A stretch of 7,420 nucleotides of DNA from an uncultured Bacillaceae bacterium (GTDB lineage: Bacteria > Bacillota > Bacilli > Bacillales > Caldibacillaceae), in assembly GCA_937951955.1 (NCBI GenBank), contig CALGAD010000087.1, positions 1 through 7,420 of the forward strand. The letters run 5' to 3'. Under the pieces are notes generated by a model. It saw only the letters and a list, made by a program, of their open reading frames with translations, did no database searches and was not told where the DNA came from. The first letter of the stretch is position 1; each line of letters begins with the position of its first letter. The translations under genes and the position numbers were made by a program. This document shows, piece by piece, positions 1 through 7,342 of the stretch.

Positions 1-85
1 CAATAATAAACCTTATTTCGATGAATCCCTTACGCTTAGTCTGTATACAAATTTTCAGTATTAAAAAATAGATTGAGGTGAGAAA

Positions 86-1066
86 ATGGAATATATACGC
101 CTTGGTAATAGTGGTCTACAAGTATCCCGATTTGCCTTAGGTTGTATGAGTTTTGGTGATCCGGGTAAGTGGATTCATGAATGGGTGCTAGATGAAGAAA
201 AGAGCAGGCCAATTATTAAAAAAGCATTGGATTTGGGGATTAACTTTTTTGATACAGCGAATGTATATTCCCTCGGCACTAGTGAAGAAATACTGGGGAA
301 AATATTAAAAGATCTCGTAAAAAGAGATGAAGTGGTGATTGCCACGAAAGTGTATAGCAGAATGTTTGCTGGTCCCAATGGGGAAGGGCTTTCGCGAAAG
401 CATATAATGAGTCAAATTGACGAGAGCCTCAAGCGCCTGGGGACCGACTATGTTGATTTATATATCATTCATCGCTGGGATTATAATACACCGATCGAAG
501 AGACAATGGAAGCTTTGCATGATATCGTGAAGGCAGGAAAGGCACGATATATCGGAGCTTCATCCATGTTTGCCTGGCAGTTTATGAAAGCATTAGGTGT
601 TGCGGAAAAACACGGCTGGACAAAATTTATCTCGATGCAGAATCACTACAACTTGATTTATCGCGAAGAAGAGCGTGAGATGCTTCCACTTTGTAAAGAA
701 GAAAAGATCGGTGTCACTCCATACAGTCCTTTAGCAGCTGGACGTCTGGCACGACCTGGTACTGCCGATACTTATCGCTATCAATCAGATCAAGTTGCTA
801 AATTCAAATACGATCGTACGATAGAATCTGATCGAATCATCATTGAACGGGTAGCGGAATTGGCAGAAAAACGAGGTGTAACAATGGCACAAATTTCGTT
901 GGCCTGGATGTTACAAAAGGAACCTATTGCTGCACCGATTATTGGCGCGACAAAAGTGTCACAACTGGAAGATTCGGTTAAGGCTTTAGAAATCAAGTTA
1001 ACCCCGGAAGAGATCGCATACTTAGAAGAACCATATGTACCCCATGAAATTGTCGGACATCAATAA
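86..1066 (+). CDS. Aldo/keto reductase, YajO-like
   Basis: This is a complete 326-residue NAD(P)H-dependent oxidoreductase of the aldo/keto reductase superfamily, a cytosolic TIM barrel that reduces aldehydes or ketones to alcohols. The expected catalytic tetrad is visible: Asp56 in FFDTANVY, Tyr61, Lys88 in VVIATKV and His129 in LYIIHRWD. The cofactor phosphate-binding segment near the C-terminus is IIGATKVSQLEDS (about 285-297). The stretch QNHYNLIYREEEREMLP (185-201), followed by TPYSPLAAGRLARP (211-224), resembles the YajO-like/aryl-alcohol-dehydrogenase-like branch, and the length fits that branch. The start is supported by GAGGTG at 75-80, five bases before the ATG. The gene ends in TAA with no clear terminator behind it. 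The natural substrate cannot be read from sequence. The family call is firm; the subfamily call is an inference from motif resemblance. Confidence 0.95.
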   Translation: MEYIRLGNSGLQVSRFALGCMSFGDPGKWIHEWVLDEEKSRPIIKKALDLGINFFDTANVYSLGTSEEILGKILKDLVKRDEVVIATKVYSRMFAGPNGEGLSRKHIMSQIDESLKRLGTDYVDLYIIHRWDYNTPIEETMEALHDIVKAGKARYIGASSMFAWQFMKALGVAEKHGWTKFISMQNHYNLIYREEEREMLPLCKEEKIGVTPYSPLAAGRLARPGTADTYRYQSDQVAKFKYDRTIESDRIIIERVAELAEKRGVTMAQISLAWMLQKEPIAAPIIGATKVSQLEDSVKALEIKLTPEEIAYLEEPYVPHEIVGHQ

Positions 1067-1510
1067 TATGAGCCACGGTTCTGATTGTATTCAAAATAAG
1101 TGTTTCGTGTGATTTCTCAAGATTCAACCAAGTAATGGCATCATAGATTGGGTTGAAAATAAACCGGTTAATCGCAAAATCATGGATTATTGACTGGAGT
1201 TGTATGGGGGTATGATTTCCAATTCGGTCTGGTTATTGCCTATGGCATTTATTAGTTTTTTTGAAAATCATGCCCTCGATGTACTTCTCTTCCGTATAAG
1301 CAATGAAGTTGTAACAGCTCTTGATAAACAGCTTCTTTACAAATCCTTTATGGATCCCTTCATCTATCTCTTATTAAACAGATTATTCCCCAATGAGTAA
1401 TAGAGAAAATGTATATTTCAATTTCCGTTATTAAGAGAATAAATGTGTGCGGAAAAAGAAATGAACAGCTCTTATAATGAATATGAAAGAAAAATGTGTT
1501 GTTGTAAATT

Positions 1511-1525
1511 TGTAAGCGATTCTCA
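1511..1525 (+). promoter_or_regulatory. Weak cre/LacI-family-like operator
   Basis: The 15-mer TGTAAGCGATTCTCA has a perfect left half for a catabolite-responsive element (TGNAARCGN). Its right half is displaced by one base from the consensus, giving TCTCA where WWWCA would be expected. CcpA or another LacI-family repressor binding here would suit control of a beta-glucoside gene about 230 bases downstream. The match is imperfect and the distance is large, so this is only a candidate. Confidence 0.22.
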
Positions 1526-1604
1526 TCGAGATGATTTGAATTGTTAGTTCATAAATCTTGCTTTCCTATGAAGGGAAATTTTAAATTTAACATTCATCTA
1601 AAGT

Positions 1605-1635
1605 TTGAACAAATGGCGTTTGCTGATTTTAAAAT
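1605..1635 (+). promoter_or_regulatory. Possible SigA-type promoter for the glycosidase
   Basis: TTGAAC at 1605-1610 could be a -35 box. The -10 could be TTTAAA at 1628-1633 (17-base spacer) or TAAAAT at 1630-1635 (19-base spacer). It would give a leader of about 110 bases before the ATG at 1755. Such matches are common in AT-rich DNA, so support is weak. Confidence 0.22.
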
Positions 1636-1754
1636 ACTGGAAAACTATTTTTGTCATAAATGAAAGGGCTTTCCGAAACTTGTAAATTGATAGATTAAAT
1701 TACTTTGCAATAAGCCGAGTAATTTTAAGATATTTAAATGGAGGTTCGATATTC

Positions 1755-3218
1755 ATGAGCAAGAGAAAAACCGGTTTTCCAGAAGGATTTTTGTGGGGGG
1801 GAGCGACCGCTGCCAACCAGCTAGAAGGAGCATATAATGTAGATGGAAAAGGGTTGTCTACAGCAGATATGGTACCATTCGTGCCAAGAGAAGTACGGGG
1901 GAAATATGGGTCGGCTACTGATGTTACAGGAAAACAGATTGAAGAATTTTTAGCAATGAAAGAAGAAGGGAATTTTCCAAAGAGAAGAGGGATCGATTTT
2001 TACCATCGATACAAAGAAGATATTGCTTTGTTTGCCGAAATGGGATTTAAAGTATTCCGGATGTCGATTGCCTGGACACGGATTTTTCCAAATGGCGATG
2101 ATAAGGAACCAAATGAAGCCGGTCTTGAGTTCTATGATCAAGTTTTCGATGAACTATTAAAACATGGAATACAACCTCTCGTTACATTATCCCATTATGA
2201 AATGCCCCTCCATCTTGCACTGGAATATGGCGGTTGGGAAAATCGAAAAGTGATCGACTTTTTCCTGCGTTATGCAGAAACAGTATTTAAACGTTACAAA
2301 GATAAAGTGAAATATTGGCTCACTTTCAATGAAATAAATATTATTCAATTAAGCCCTTATACTGGTGGAGGAATTCTCGCTGACCGTGTGGACGATTTAC
2401 AAAACGCTTCTTTCCAGGGCTTGCATCACCAGTTCGTGGCGAGTGCATTAGCGACCAAACTCTGTCATGAAATTATCCCGGATGCGAAAATCGGCTGTAT
2501 GCTTGCCCGTACCCAGGCATATCCGAAAACATGTAATCCTGAAGATGTTTTATTGGCACAAAAAGTGAATAACTTTAACCTGTTTTATACCGATGTTCAT
2601 GCGCGTGGCGAATATCCGGAATATATGAATAGATATTTTGAAGAAAATGGTATCAAGATTAAAAAAGAGCCTGGTGACGATGAGATTTTGAAAAAGTACA
2701 CCGTCGACTTTATCAGTTTTAGTTATTATATGTCCATTGTCGTAAGTAGCGATGCAGCAGAAGACATAAACCGGCTCGATAAGGTTAAGCAAATACGCAA
2801 TCCTTACCTTGAAATATCCGATTGGGGCTGGCAAATTGACCCCGTTGGTTTAAGAATAACCTTAAATGAATTATATAATCGTTACCGGATTCCATTATTT
2901 ATCGTTGAAAATGGTCTTGGGGCATTTGACAAGGTTGAAGAAGACGGTTCGATTAAAGACGATTATCGGATTGATTACTTGCGCAAACATATTGAACAAA
3001 TCCGGGAAGCAATCGCAGACGGTGTAGAAGTAATCGGCTACACTACATGGGGACCGATTGACTTAATCAGCTTTACCACATCGGAAATGAGTAAACGGTA
3101 TGGTTTTATATATGTCGATCAGGATGATTATGGCAATGGAACACTGAAGCGATTGAAGAAAGATAGTTTCTACTGGTACAAAAAAGTAATTGAAACAAAT
3201 GGTGCGGATTTGTCTTAG
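1755..3218 (+). CDS. 6-phospho-beta-glucosidase, glycoside hydrolase family 1
   Basis: This complete 487-residue cytosolic enzyme should hydrolyse 6-phosphorylated beta-glucosides such as cellobiose-, salicin- or arbutin-phosphate, giving glucose 6-phosphate plus glucose or an aglycone. The family 1 N-terminal signature is FLWGGATAANQLEGA (12-26). The acid/base Glu193 lies in TFNEI and the nucleophile Glu385 in IVENG. Specificity for phosphorylated substrates is suggested by Ser439, Lys447 and Tyr449 in ISFTTSEMSKRYG, the phosphate-binding loop of BglA/LacG-type enzymes; non-phosphorylated beta-glucosidases lack this set. The C-terminal SFYWYKKVI segment is also typical. Length is slightly above the usual 465-480 residues. 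The start is supported by TGGAGG at 1739-1744, ten bases before the ATG. There is no PTS permease or BglG/LicT-type antiterminator next to it in this window. The symbol could be bglA, bglC or bglH; I cannot decide. Confidence 0.93.
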   Translation: MSKRKTGFPEGFLWGGATAANQLEGAYNVDGKGLSTADMVPFVPREVRGKYGSATDVTGKQIEEFLAMKEEGNFPKRRGIDFYHRYKEDIALFAEMGFKVFRMSIAWTRIFPNGDDKEPNEAGLEFYDQVFDELLKHGIQPLVTLSHYEMPLHLALEYGGWENRKVIDFFLRYAETVFKRYKDKVKYWLTFNEINIIQLSPYTGGGILADRVDDLQNASFQGLHHQFVASALATKLCHEIIPDAKIGCMLARTQAYPKTCNPEDVLLAQKVNNFNLFYTDVHARGEYPEYMNRYFEENGIKIKKEPGDDEILKKYTVDFISFSYYMSIVVSSDAAEDINRLDKVKQIRNPYLEISDWGWQIDPVGLRITLNELYNRYRIPLFIVENGLGAFDKVEEDGSIKDDYRIDYLRKHIEQIREAIADGVEVIGYTTWGPIDLISFTTSEMSKRYGFIYVDQDDYGNGTLKRLKKDSFYWYKKVIETNGADLS

Positions 3219-3241
3219 TAATAAGTTCAGAAAAAATTTAT

Positions 3242-3263
3242 CACCGATCATATATACTCGGTG
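3242..3263. repeat. Small inverted repeat after the glycosidase
   Basis: CACCGA (3242-3247) pairs perfectly with TCGGTG (3258-3263) around a ten-base loop, 23 bases after the glycosidase stop. In the direction of the glycosidase no T-run follows, so it is not a canonical terminator for that gene. Read on the minus strand, the hairpin is followed by ATAAATTTTTT, which looks more like a terminator, yet no leftward gene lies just upstream. It may only stabilise the 3' end of the message. Confidence 0.4.
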
Positions 3264-3363
3264 GCAAGGAGCAATTCATCAGCAACTTTTCAACCATAAA
3301 GAACAATGCCTAGTCAAGAATGAACTTTATAATCCCCCCAATTTCCAGACAAGCTAGTATTCT

Positions 3364-3442
3364 GGCAAACACTTACAGATTTTCCTGGCAAGTTTTTAAG
3401 ACGTTGATTTTTTTCCAGGAATCTGTGAGTGTTTTCCTTTTT
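3364..3442 (+). terminator. Long imperfect hairpin followed by T5
   Basis: Bases 3364-3388 pair with 3415-3437 around a 26-base loop. The pairing is about 22 base pairs, including one G-U wobble, with one C/T mismatch near the base and a two-base bulge (TT) in the left arm. TTTTT follows directly at 3438-3442. It lies 145 bases after the glycosidase and 67 bases before the HAD gene. It fits a rho-independent terminator for the glycosidase transcript, or an attenuator in the leader of the HAD gene. A shorter competing stem, CCAGA (3345-3349) with TCTGG (3361-3365), overlaps its base, so two exclusive folds are possible. The pairing is seen directly; its role is inferred. Confidence 0.6.
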
Positions 3443-3452
3443 AATGTTGAGC

Positions 3453-3481
3453 TTGTTAGAAATTGATGAAGCGATTTTAAA
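3453..3481 (+). promoter_or_regulatory. Weak promoter candidate before the HAD gene
   Basis: TTGTTA at 3453-3458 and TTTAAA at 3476-3481 are separated by 17 bases, each matching four of six consensus positions of a SigA promoter. The position just after the hairpin and about 29 bases before the ATG would suit independent transcription of the HAD gene. The sequence match is weak. Confidence 0.2.
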
Positions 3482-3509
3482 AAATTTGATTATTAAGGAT
3501 GAGAGTAAA

Positions 3510-4328
3510 ATGATTAAACTTATATTGACTGATATGGACGGCACATTCCTGAATAGTAAAGGCGATTATAATCGGGAATTATTTGAGAAAGTAAAGAAGA
3601 AAATGAACGAACAAGGTGTTGCATTTGCCCCTGTGACTGGCAAACAATGTGAAAGAGTGGAAGAATTATTTGGTGATGATGCCAAAGATTTTTGGATTTT
3701 AGGTGATAGTGCGACCCGAATTAAACATAATGGCGAATATGTTTATGAATCTCTGCTCAACAATGCACTAGGATTAGAAATCATTCAACTGCTTGAAGAA
3801 ATTGATCGTGAACAAACGATCATCGCTTGTACGAGAAATGGGGCGTATGTAAGAAATGATATTCCCATTGAAGAATATGCGATAGTAAGAGGCTCCTATG
3901 CTGTTGTTAAGCATGTAGCAAATTTTAACGAAATAAAAGAAGATTTCATAAAAATTACTGTTCATGACCCAAAGCACCAATGTTTCGAAACAAAGGAGAA
4001 ATTATCGCGCTTTTTTGATGTCGCATATATTGTCGCCTCGGAAGCAGCGTGGATTGACATTTCCAATGCGGGAGTTCATAAGGGGTCAACGGTTGAAAAT
4101 TTACAAAAAATGTTGGGCGTGACACCTGAAGAAACAATGGCATTTGGAGATGGTTACAACGATAAAGAACTGTTATCGAGAGCTTCTTATAGCTTCGCAG
4201 TGAGAAACGCTGTTCAAGAAATAAAGGACTTAGCCAACTATATCACACGATCTAATGATGAAGATGCAGTGATGAAAACAATTTTGCAAATGCTAACACT
4301 GCAACAAAATACGTGTTGTAAAAATTAG
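3510..4328 (+). CDS. Cof-type HAD-superfamily phosphatase
   Basis: This is a 272-residue cytosolic hydrolase of the haloacid dehalogenase superfamily, Cof/IIB type, which dephosphorylates small phosphorylated metabolites such as sugar phosphates through an aspartyl-phosphate. All four motifs are present: motif I LTDMDGTFL with Asp8 and Asp10, motif II Thr43 in PVTGK, the motif III lysine Lys191 in HKGST, and motif IV FGDGYND with Asp214 and Asp218 for magnesium. The cap domain lies between roughly 80 and 185. Length is typical (260-290). The open frame extends upstream to an ATG at 3429, but I chose 3510 because motif I then sits at the usual position and AAGGATGAG at 3495-3503 provides a ribosome binding site; the upstream ATG lies inside the hairpin right arm. 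The C-terminus ends NTCCKN with a Cys pair that is not catalytic in this family. It may serve the same sugar-phosphate metabolism as the preceding glycosidase, but the substrate is unknown. Confidence 0.9.
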   Translation: MIKLILTDMDGTFLNSKGDYNRELFEKVKKKMNEQGVAFAPVTGKQCERVEELFGDDAKDFWILGDSATRIKHNGEYVYESLLNNALGLEIIQLLEEIDREQTIIACTRNGAYVRNDIPIEEYAIVRGSYAVVKHVANFNEIKEDFIKITVHDPKHQCFETKEKLSRFFDVAYIVASEAAWIDISNAGVHKGSTVENLQKMLGVTPEETMAFGDGYNDKELLSRASYSFAVRNAVQEIKDLANYITRSNDEDAVMKTILQMLTLQQNTCCKN

Positions 4329-4440
4329 CATTTAGTATTGTAGATCACATTTATCAGAAGATAAAGAGCAGATTCTTATAAATAATGCAGTCCCGGATCT
4401 AAATCTAGTCAAAAATCTCTCTTTTCGATCATCAATATTT

Positions 4441-4470
4441 AAATAGCCCCCATTTTATCAGGGGGCATTT
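4441..4470. terminator. Bidirectional rho-independent terminator
   Basis: GCCCCC (4446-4451) pairs with GGGGGC (4461-4466) across a nine-base loop. Flanking AAAT and ATTT extend the stem on both sides, with one bulged A at 4445. The T-rich sequence ATTTATT follows on the plus strand and TATTTAAATATT on the minus strand. It sits between converging genes, about 115 bases after the HAD stop and 22 bases after the lipoprotein stop, so it probably ends both transcripts and is best placed for the leftward one. Confidence 0.8.
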
Positions 4471-4491
4471 ATTATGGGAGATAGCAAATGA

Positions 4492-6533
4492 TCATTCTGC
4501 CATTTCCGCCATTTGAATCAACATATTTTTAATGTTTTCAATCCCCAAATTATTCCGGGTTTCAGTATTCATTTTGGCAGCGTAAGTATAATAATGATTT
4601 CCGTCAAATAAATCTAGTTCTAAAGTTTCTTCGTTAAAAAATGCCTGTTCATATCCCGCTACTTCGACTTGTTCGGCTGTATCATTATAGAAAACCGGTT
4701 CCGCATTAGCTGTGAAAAATTGAACGGCTAATTGACCATCCGCTGTATCATACGGTTTTCCAAAGTCTACTACGTAGCGGAAGCCAAACTCTTCTTCATA
4801 GATAATTAAAAATGTTTCTAAATCCCATCCTCCAATCGGGGATACGGTTGGGAACTTTATACTTCCAAAGTCAATGGCAACGGGGAGTGGCTTCCCATTT
4901 GCAAAGGAAGTGGCTAAACTTAGATATTGATCTTCACTGTAAACATCTTCCCCGTTAATTCGGACACACTGGCCATCGATGACAAAAGATAACTCGTTTT
5001 CAGATGAAGAAAAACTTTTAAAATAATAATTGATGCCGTCTATCGTTTCAATTAAGTCTAAATCGTCATCGACACACATGTCCTCACTTGCAAAGTCTTC
5101 ATCCCGCATAACTTTGATTTCAATTTCTTCTCTGCCAAACTCCTCAAATACTAATGTTTGATACACATTGGATTCGGATACTGTGTAGTCAATATATTTC
5201 GGCTGCTTCGGATAAGAAGTGGCAAAATATAAGTTTTCCGCAGCATTCCAGGCATCGGTCAATTTTTGCCGAATGTCGATGTTGATCTCGTGAAGATTTA
5301 GTTCATCCGATGATGCTGCTTTCGTCTCTTCACTTAAAGAGTTCTCCCTATCTGCTAATGAAGCTTTCATCTCTGCCACCTCAAAATTTTCAGCCTGTTC
5401 CAGGGAAAGTTTTTTCATAGAATACACACGATTTTCATCCTTTGGCTCGCTGTCATCAATAAAGAGATATTGACCATTTCCTGATAAGGCTAAAAGATTG
5501 AGATGTTTTTTAAAGGGGATACGGATTACTTGATCATTCGGTATGGAGTAAAGAAATAACTCGTCCCCGGAGGCAAGGGCCATATTTCCATTTTCATCAA
5601 TATTGGAAACGAAATAATAATCAAAATCTACAAAACTTCGCACTTCACCTGTTTCCGTGTTGATGAAGTTATGACTCTCATAGACCGGATCATTTCCTAC
5701 TTCGGTAATTTTGGCATAAATAAATGTTCCATCCGGTGAGAAGCGAACTTCTTCATGAGCAAAATCAGTATTATATTTATTGGCAAAGGCTTCAACAGGT
5801 AACAGTTCCGTGGTTTCTTCCGTTTCTACGTTAAAAAGAAACAGGCCAGTTCCGGTTCGGGTGTCAAATAGAAGTTTCTTTCCGTCGCTTGATGTGTGCA
5901 TTCGAAAGATGAAGGATGCATCGGGATTGTCCGCAAGCTTCGAAAGATAGTATTCGTTTCTTTCTTTTGTTTTCGTATCATAAATGATGAAGCGATCGGA
6001 AAATGATTCTAGCATGATGACGCTCAAATCATCGGTGATGGCGATTAGTTCAAGCACGATTGAACTGATGTCGGACCATTCCGGTTCTTCATGAATGATT
6101 TCTTCCTTTTCCAGATCATAAATCACGAAGAACGAATCATCTTTTAAACATTCCAGGAGTAAGTATTGGCCATTAGGTGATAAAACAGTTGAGCAGCTGT
6201 TTTCTTCCACTTCTCCTGAGGGGATAATTCCCTGGCATCAATGCCTCCATTTTCATTGAATACAACGTATTCGAAAAATTCTTCATCCCTTTCAAAATAA
6301 GTTTTAAGTTCAAATTGAAGTGAATCGCCAGTATCGGAACTATTTATTTCCCAAATATCGACGGTATAGTCTTCAGAAAATTCCATGGAAAACACAGTTT
6401 CCGGTTCCAGTTGGCCAGTTTGAGCTTCTGGATTTTCTTGTTTTGTCGCTGAATTTTCCTCATCGGTTGATTTGGCGGAACACCCGACAAGAATAAAAAT
6501 TCCTAATAGAAAAAGTAAGAGTCGTTTTTTCAA
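4492..6533 (-). pseudogene. Frameshifted lipoprotein with beta-propeller-like repeats
   Basis: Two overlapping leftward frames form one disrupted gene. The first starts at a TTG (6533) and encodes a lipoprotein signal, MKKRLLLFLLGIFILVGC, with lipobox LVGC and Cys18. An E/N/T/Q-rich linker and a beta-rich segment follow, and the meaningful reading ends near Arg101 (GGIDAR). The second frame resumes with GIIPSGEVEENS and stays open to TGA at 4492. Adding one G to the GGG run at 6230-6232 joins them into 680 residues. The second part has propeller-like strand repeats (SPNGQYLLLE, SSDGKKLLFD, SPDGTFIYA, SGNGQYLFID), then an acidic linker and a C-terminal region of about 230 residues that I do not recognise. 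The protein would be anchored outside the membrane. A restart at GTG 6210 is unlikely because its GGAG is only two bases away. The frames are otherwise intact, so the break is recent or a sequencing error. The function is unknown. Confidence 0.75.
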
Positions 6534-6538
6534 TTTTT

Positions 6539-6548
6539 CTCCTCCCCC
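6539..6548 (-). promoter_or_regulatory. Strong ribosome binding site fixing a TTG start
   Basis: On the minus strand the purine run GGGGGAGGAG is followed by five A residues and then TTG (6533-6531). The core GGAGG lies eight bases from the codon. This near-perfect site, with the lipoprotein signal directly after it, supports TTG rather than a later ATG as the start of the lipoprotein gene. Confidence 0.75.
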
Positions 6549-6813
6549 TTTTCCAAATTTCGCTCATACTTACGAAGAGAAAAGAGGAGGAGTTTCGGGA
6601 AAAGTCAAAAATAGTAAAATTCAGGATATTTTTCCTATAAAGGGTAAGAAAATATACCTGTTTATTAGAAGCAAATTAAATAGTCCTGAAAACGACAAAT
6701 TATTCCCATTTTGGTCAAGGAAGATTTTGCAAAATGCTAGGATGAATCGAATGGCGAAATAAAATATATGTGTTATCCAGAAAAAATTTAACTAGCATTT
6801 CCAATAAATATCC

Positions 6814-7185
6814 TCATGCAGCCTCAAACATGCGAATGATCAGCTGAAATAGGGTGGGCATAAACAGGCATATAAAAAACAATGCGGTAAATGAGAATAT
6901 CGTTAGTGGAATCAACTGCATATAAGCGAGAAACAGGAAGATTACCATTGCGAGGATAGTAAATACATAGGAGAGAGAAATAGCTTTTTGTCTAATCTCT
7001 GCTTCCCGTTCATCGAAAGGATTGTTTAAGCCAAAAACGAAAACACTGATCAAGTTGCTCATACCTAAAATAGAATAAAAAACCGCAGAAAATAGCTCAT
7101 CCATGATAAAAAAGGCAAAAATACCGAATGTTAACATGATTAATCCGGTGAGCAGATCCCAATGTTTATGTGTTAATTTTCCCAT
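6814..7185 (-). CDS. Four-helix membrane protein with DERE motif (DUF2178-like)
   Basis: This 123-residue integral membrane protein has four hydrophobic segments at about 11-28, 33-52, 71-89 and 92-117. The loop between helices 2 and 3 carries NPFDEREAEIRQKA (55-68). A DERE-x2-I-x2-KA loop is typical of small Bacillales membrane proteins in the DUF2178-like group, which are often encoded beside short XRE-type regulators, as here. I chose ATG 7185 because MGKLTHKHWDLL leads straight into the first helix and the GGGATGGGA region upstream may serve as a ribosome binding site. The frame is open upstream: an ATG at 7212 would give MRIGGWEQI before it, and a longer reading to 7251 runs through the regulator gene and is unlikely. 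The start overlaps the last 20 bases of the regulator frame, which suggests translational coupling. The biochemical role is unknown; such partners may sense or modulate the regulator. Confidence 0.75.
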   Translation of the reverse strand: MGKLTHKHWDLLTGLIMLTFGIFAFFIMDELFSAVFYSILGMSNLISVFVFGLNNPFDEREAEIRQKAISLSYVFTILAMVIFLFLAYMQLIPLTIFSFTALFFICLFMPTLFQLIIRMFEAA

Positions 7186-7342
7186 GATTTGTTCCCATCC
7201 CCCGATTCTCATTTTCTTCAAAAATAAATAACTCCTCGATCGACACGCCAAAAAATTTCGCCAGCTTATGAGCCAGTTTTAATGAAGGATCATACTTGTT
7301 ATGTTCAATAGCGATTATGGTTTGCTTCGAAACATTAAGATT
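7166..7342 (-). pseudogene. XRE-type HTH regulator lacking its N-terminal half
   Basis: The reading NVSKQTIIAIEHNKYDPSL (residues 3-21 of the remnant), followed by AHKLAKFFGVSIEELFIFEE, is the classic second half of a short Cro/C1-type helix-turn-helix regulator of the 65-75 residue YgzD-like class, with the recognition helix at SKQTIIAIE. The first helix and most of the second, normally about 20-25 residues (KELREEKGLTQEELAEK-type), are missing. A TGA at 7345-7343 closes the frame just upstream and no ATG, GTG or TTG follows it in frame. The tail (NRGMGTNHGKINT) overlaps the start of the membrane gene. The family usually dimerises, binds its own promoter and controls the adjacent membrane gene. 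With half of the DNA-binding domain gone this copy is probably non-functional, unless a sequence error hides the start. Confidence 0.7.

Larger units (their letters stand above)
1067..1754. other. Long non-coding gap with possible minus-strand relic
   Basis: No convincing intact gene lies in these 688 bases. Forward frames are broken by stops, and a 66-codon forward reading at 1200-1400 has no ribosome binding site and no recognisable family. On the minus strand, one frame running leftward from about 1369 to 1067 has a single in-frame stop near 1232-1234. Before the stop it reads like ordinary protein with mostly G or C at third positions (for example KSCYNFIAYTEEKYIEG), and after it come about 55 further codons (for example FAINRFIFNPIYDAITW). 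This could be a decayed gene, but I cannot match it to a family and no start or ribosome binding site is visible. The right part (about 1440-1754) is AT-rich and probably carries the leader and control sites of the glycosidase gene. Confidence 0.35.

Noticed and set aside
44..49. TATACA as a -10 box for the reductase
   Set aside because: There is no acceptable -35 hexamer at 16-18 bases upstream.
2..64. Twenty open codons ending in TAA just before the reductase, possibly the tail of an upstream gene
   Set aside because: Another forward frame is open over the same bases, and 20 codons without a motif cannot show coding.
1200..1400. Forward 66-codon frame in the gap
   Set aside because: No ribosome binding site, no recognisable motif, and the opposite strand looks more protein-like here.
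6144..6230. The tail of the first lipoprotein frame as a genuine 129-residue protein end
   Set aside because: After Arg101 the reading is out of frame with the well-formed propeller-like sequence and ends by chance, so it is better explained by a frameshift.
6210..6230. Independent start of the long frame at GTG 6210
   Set aside because: The only nearby GGAG is two bases from the GTG, too close to act as a ribosome binding site, and the protein would lack an export signal.
6724..6735. Palindrome ATTTTGCAAAAT as an operator
   Set aside because: A 12-base AT-rich palindrome is expected by chance in such DNA, and no promoter elements were found beside it.
6472..6762. Forward 96-codon frame opposite the lipoprotein start
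   Set aside because: It is antisense to a clear signal peptide and its ribosome binding site; the composition is low-complexity and has no family resemblance.
7186..7251. Longer membrane-protein start reaching into the regulator
   Set aside because: The extra residues come from reading the regulator region in a shifted frame, and they are charged sequence unrelated to the membrane protein.
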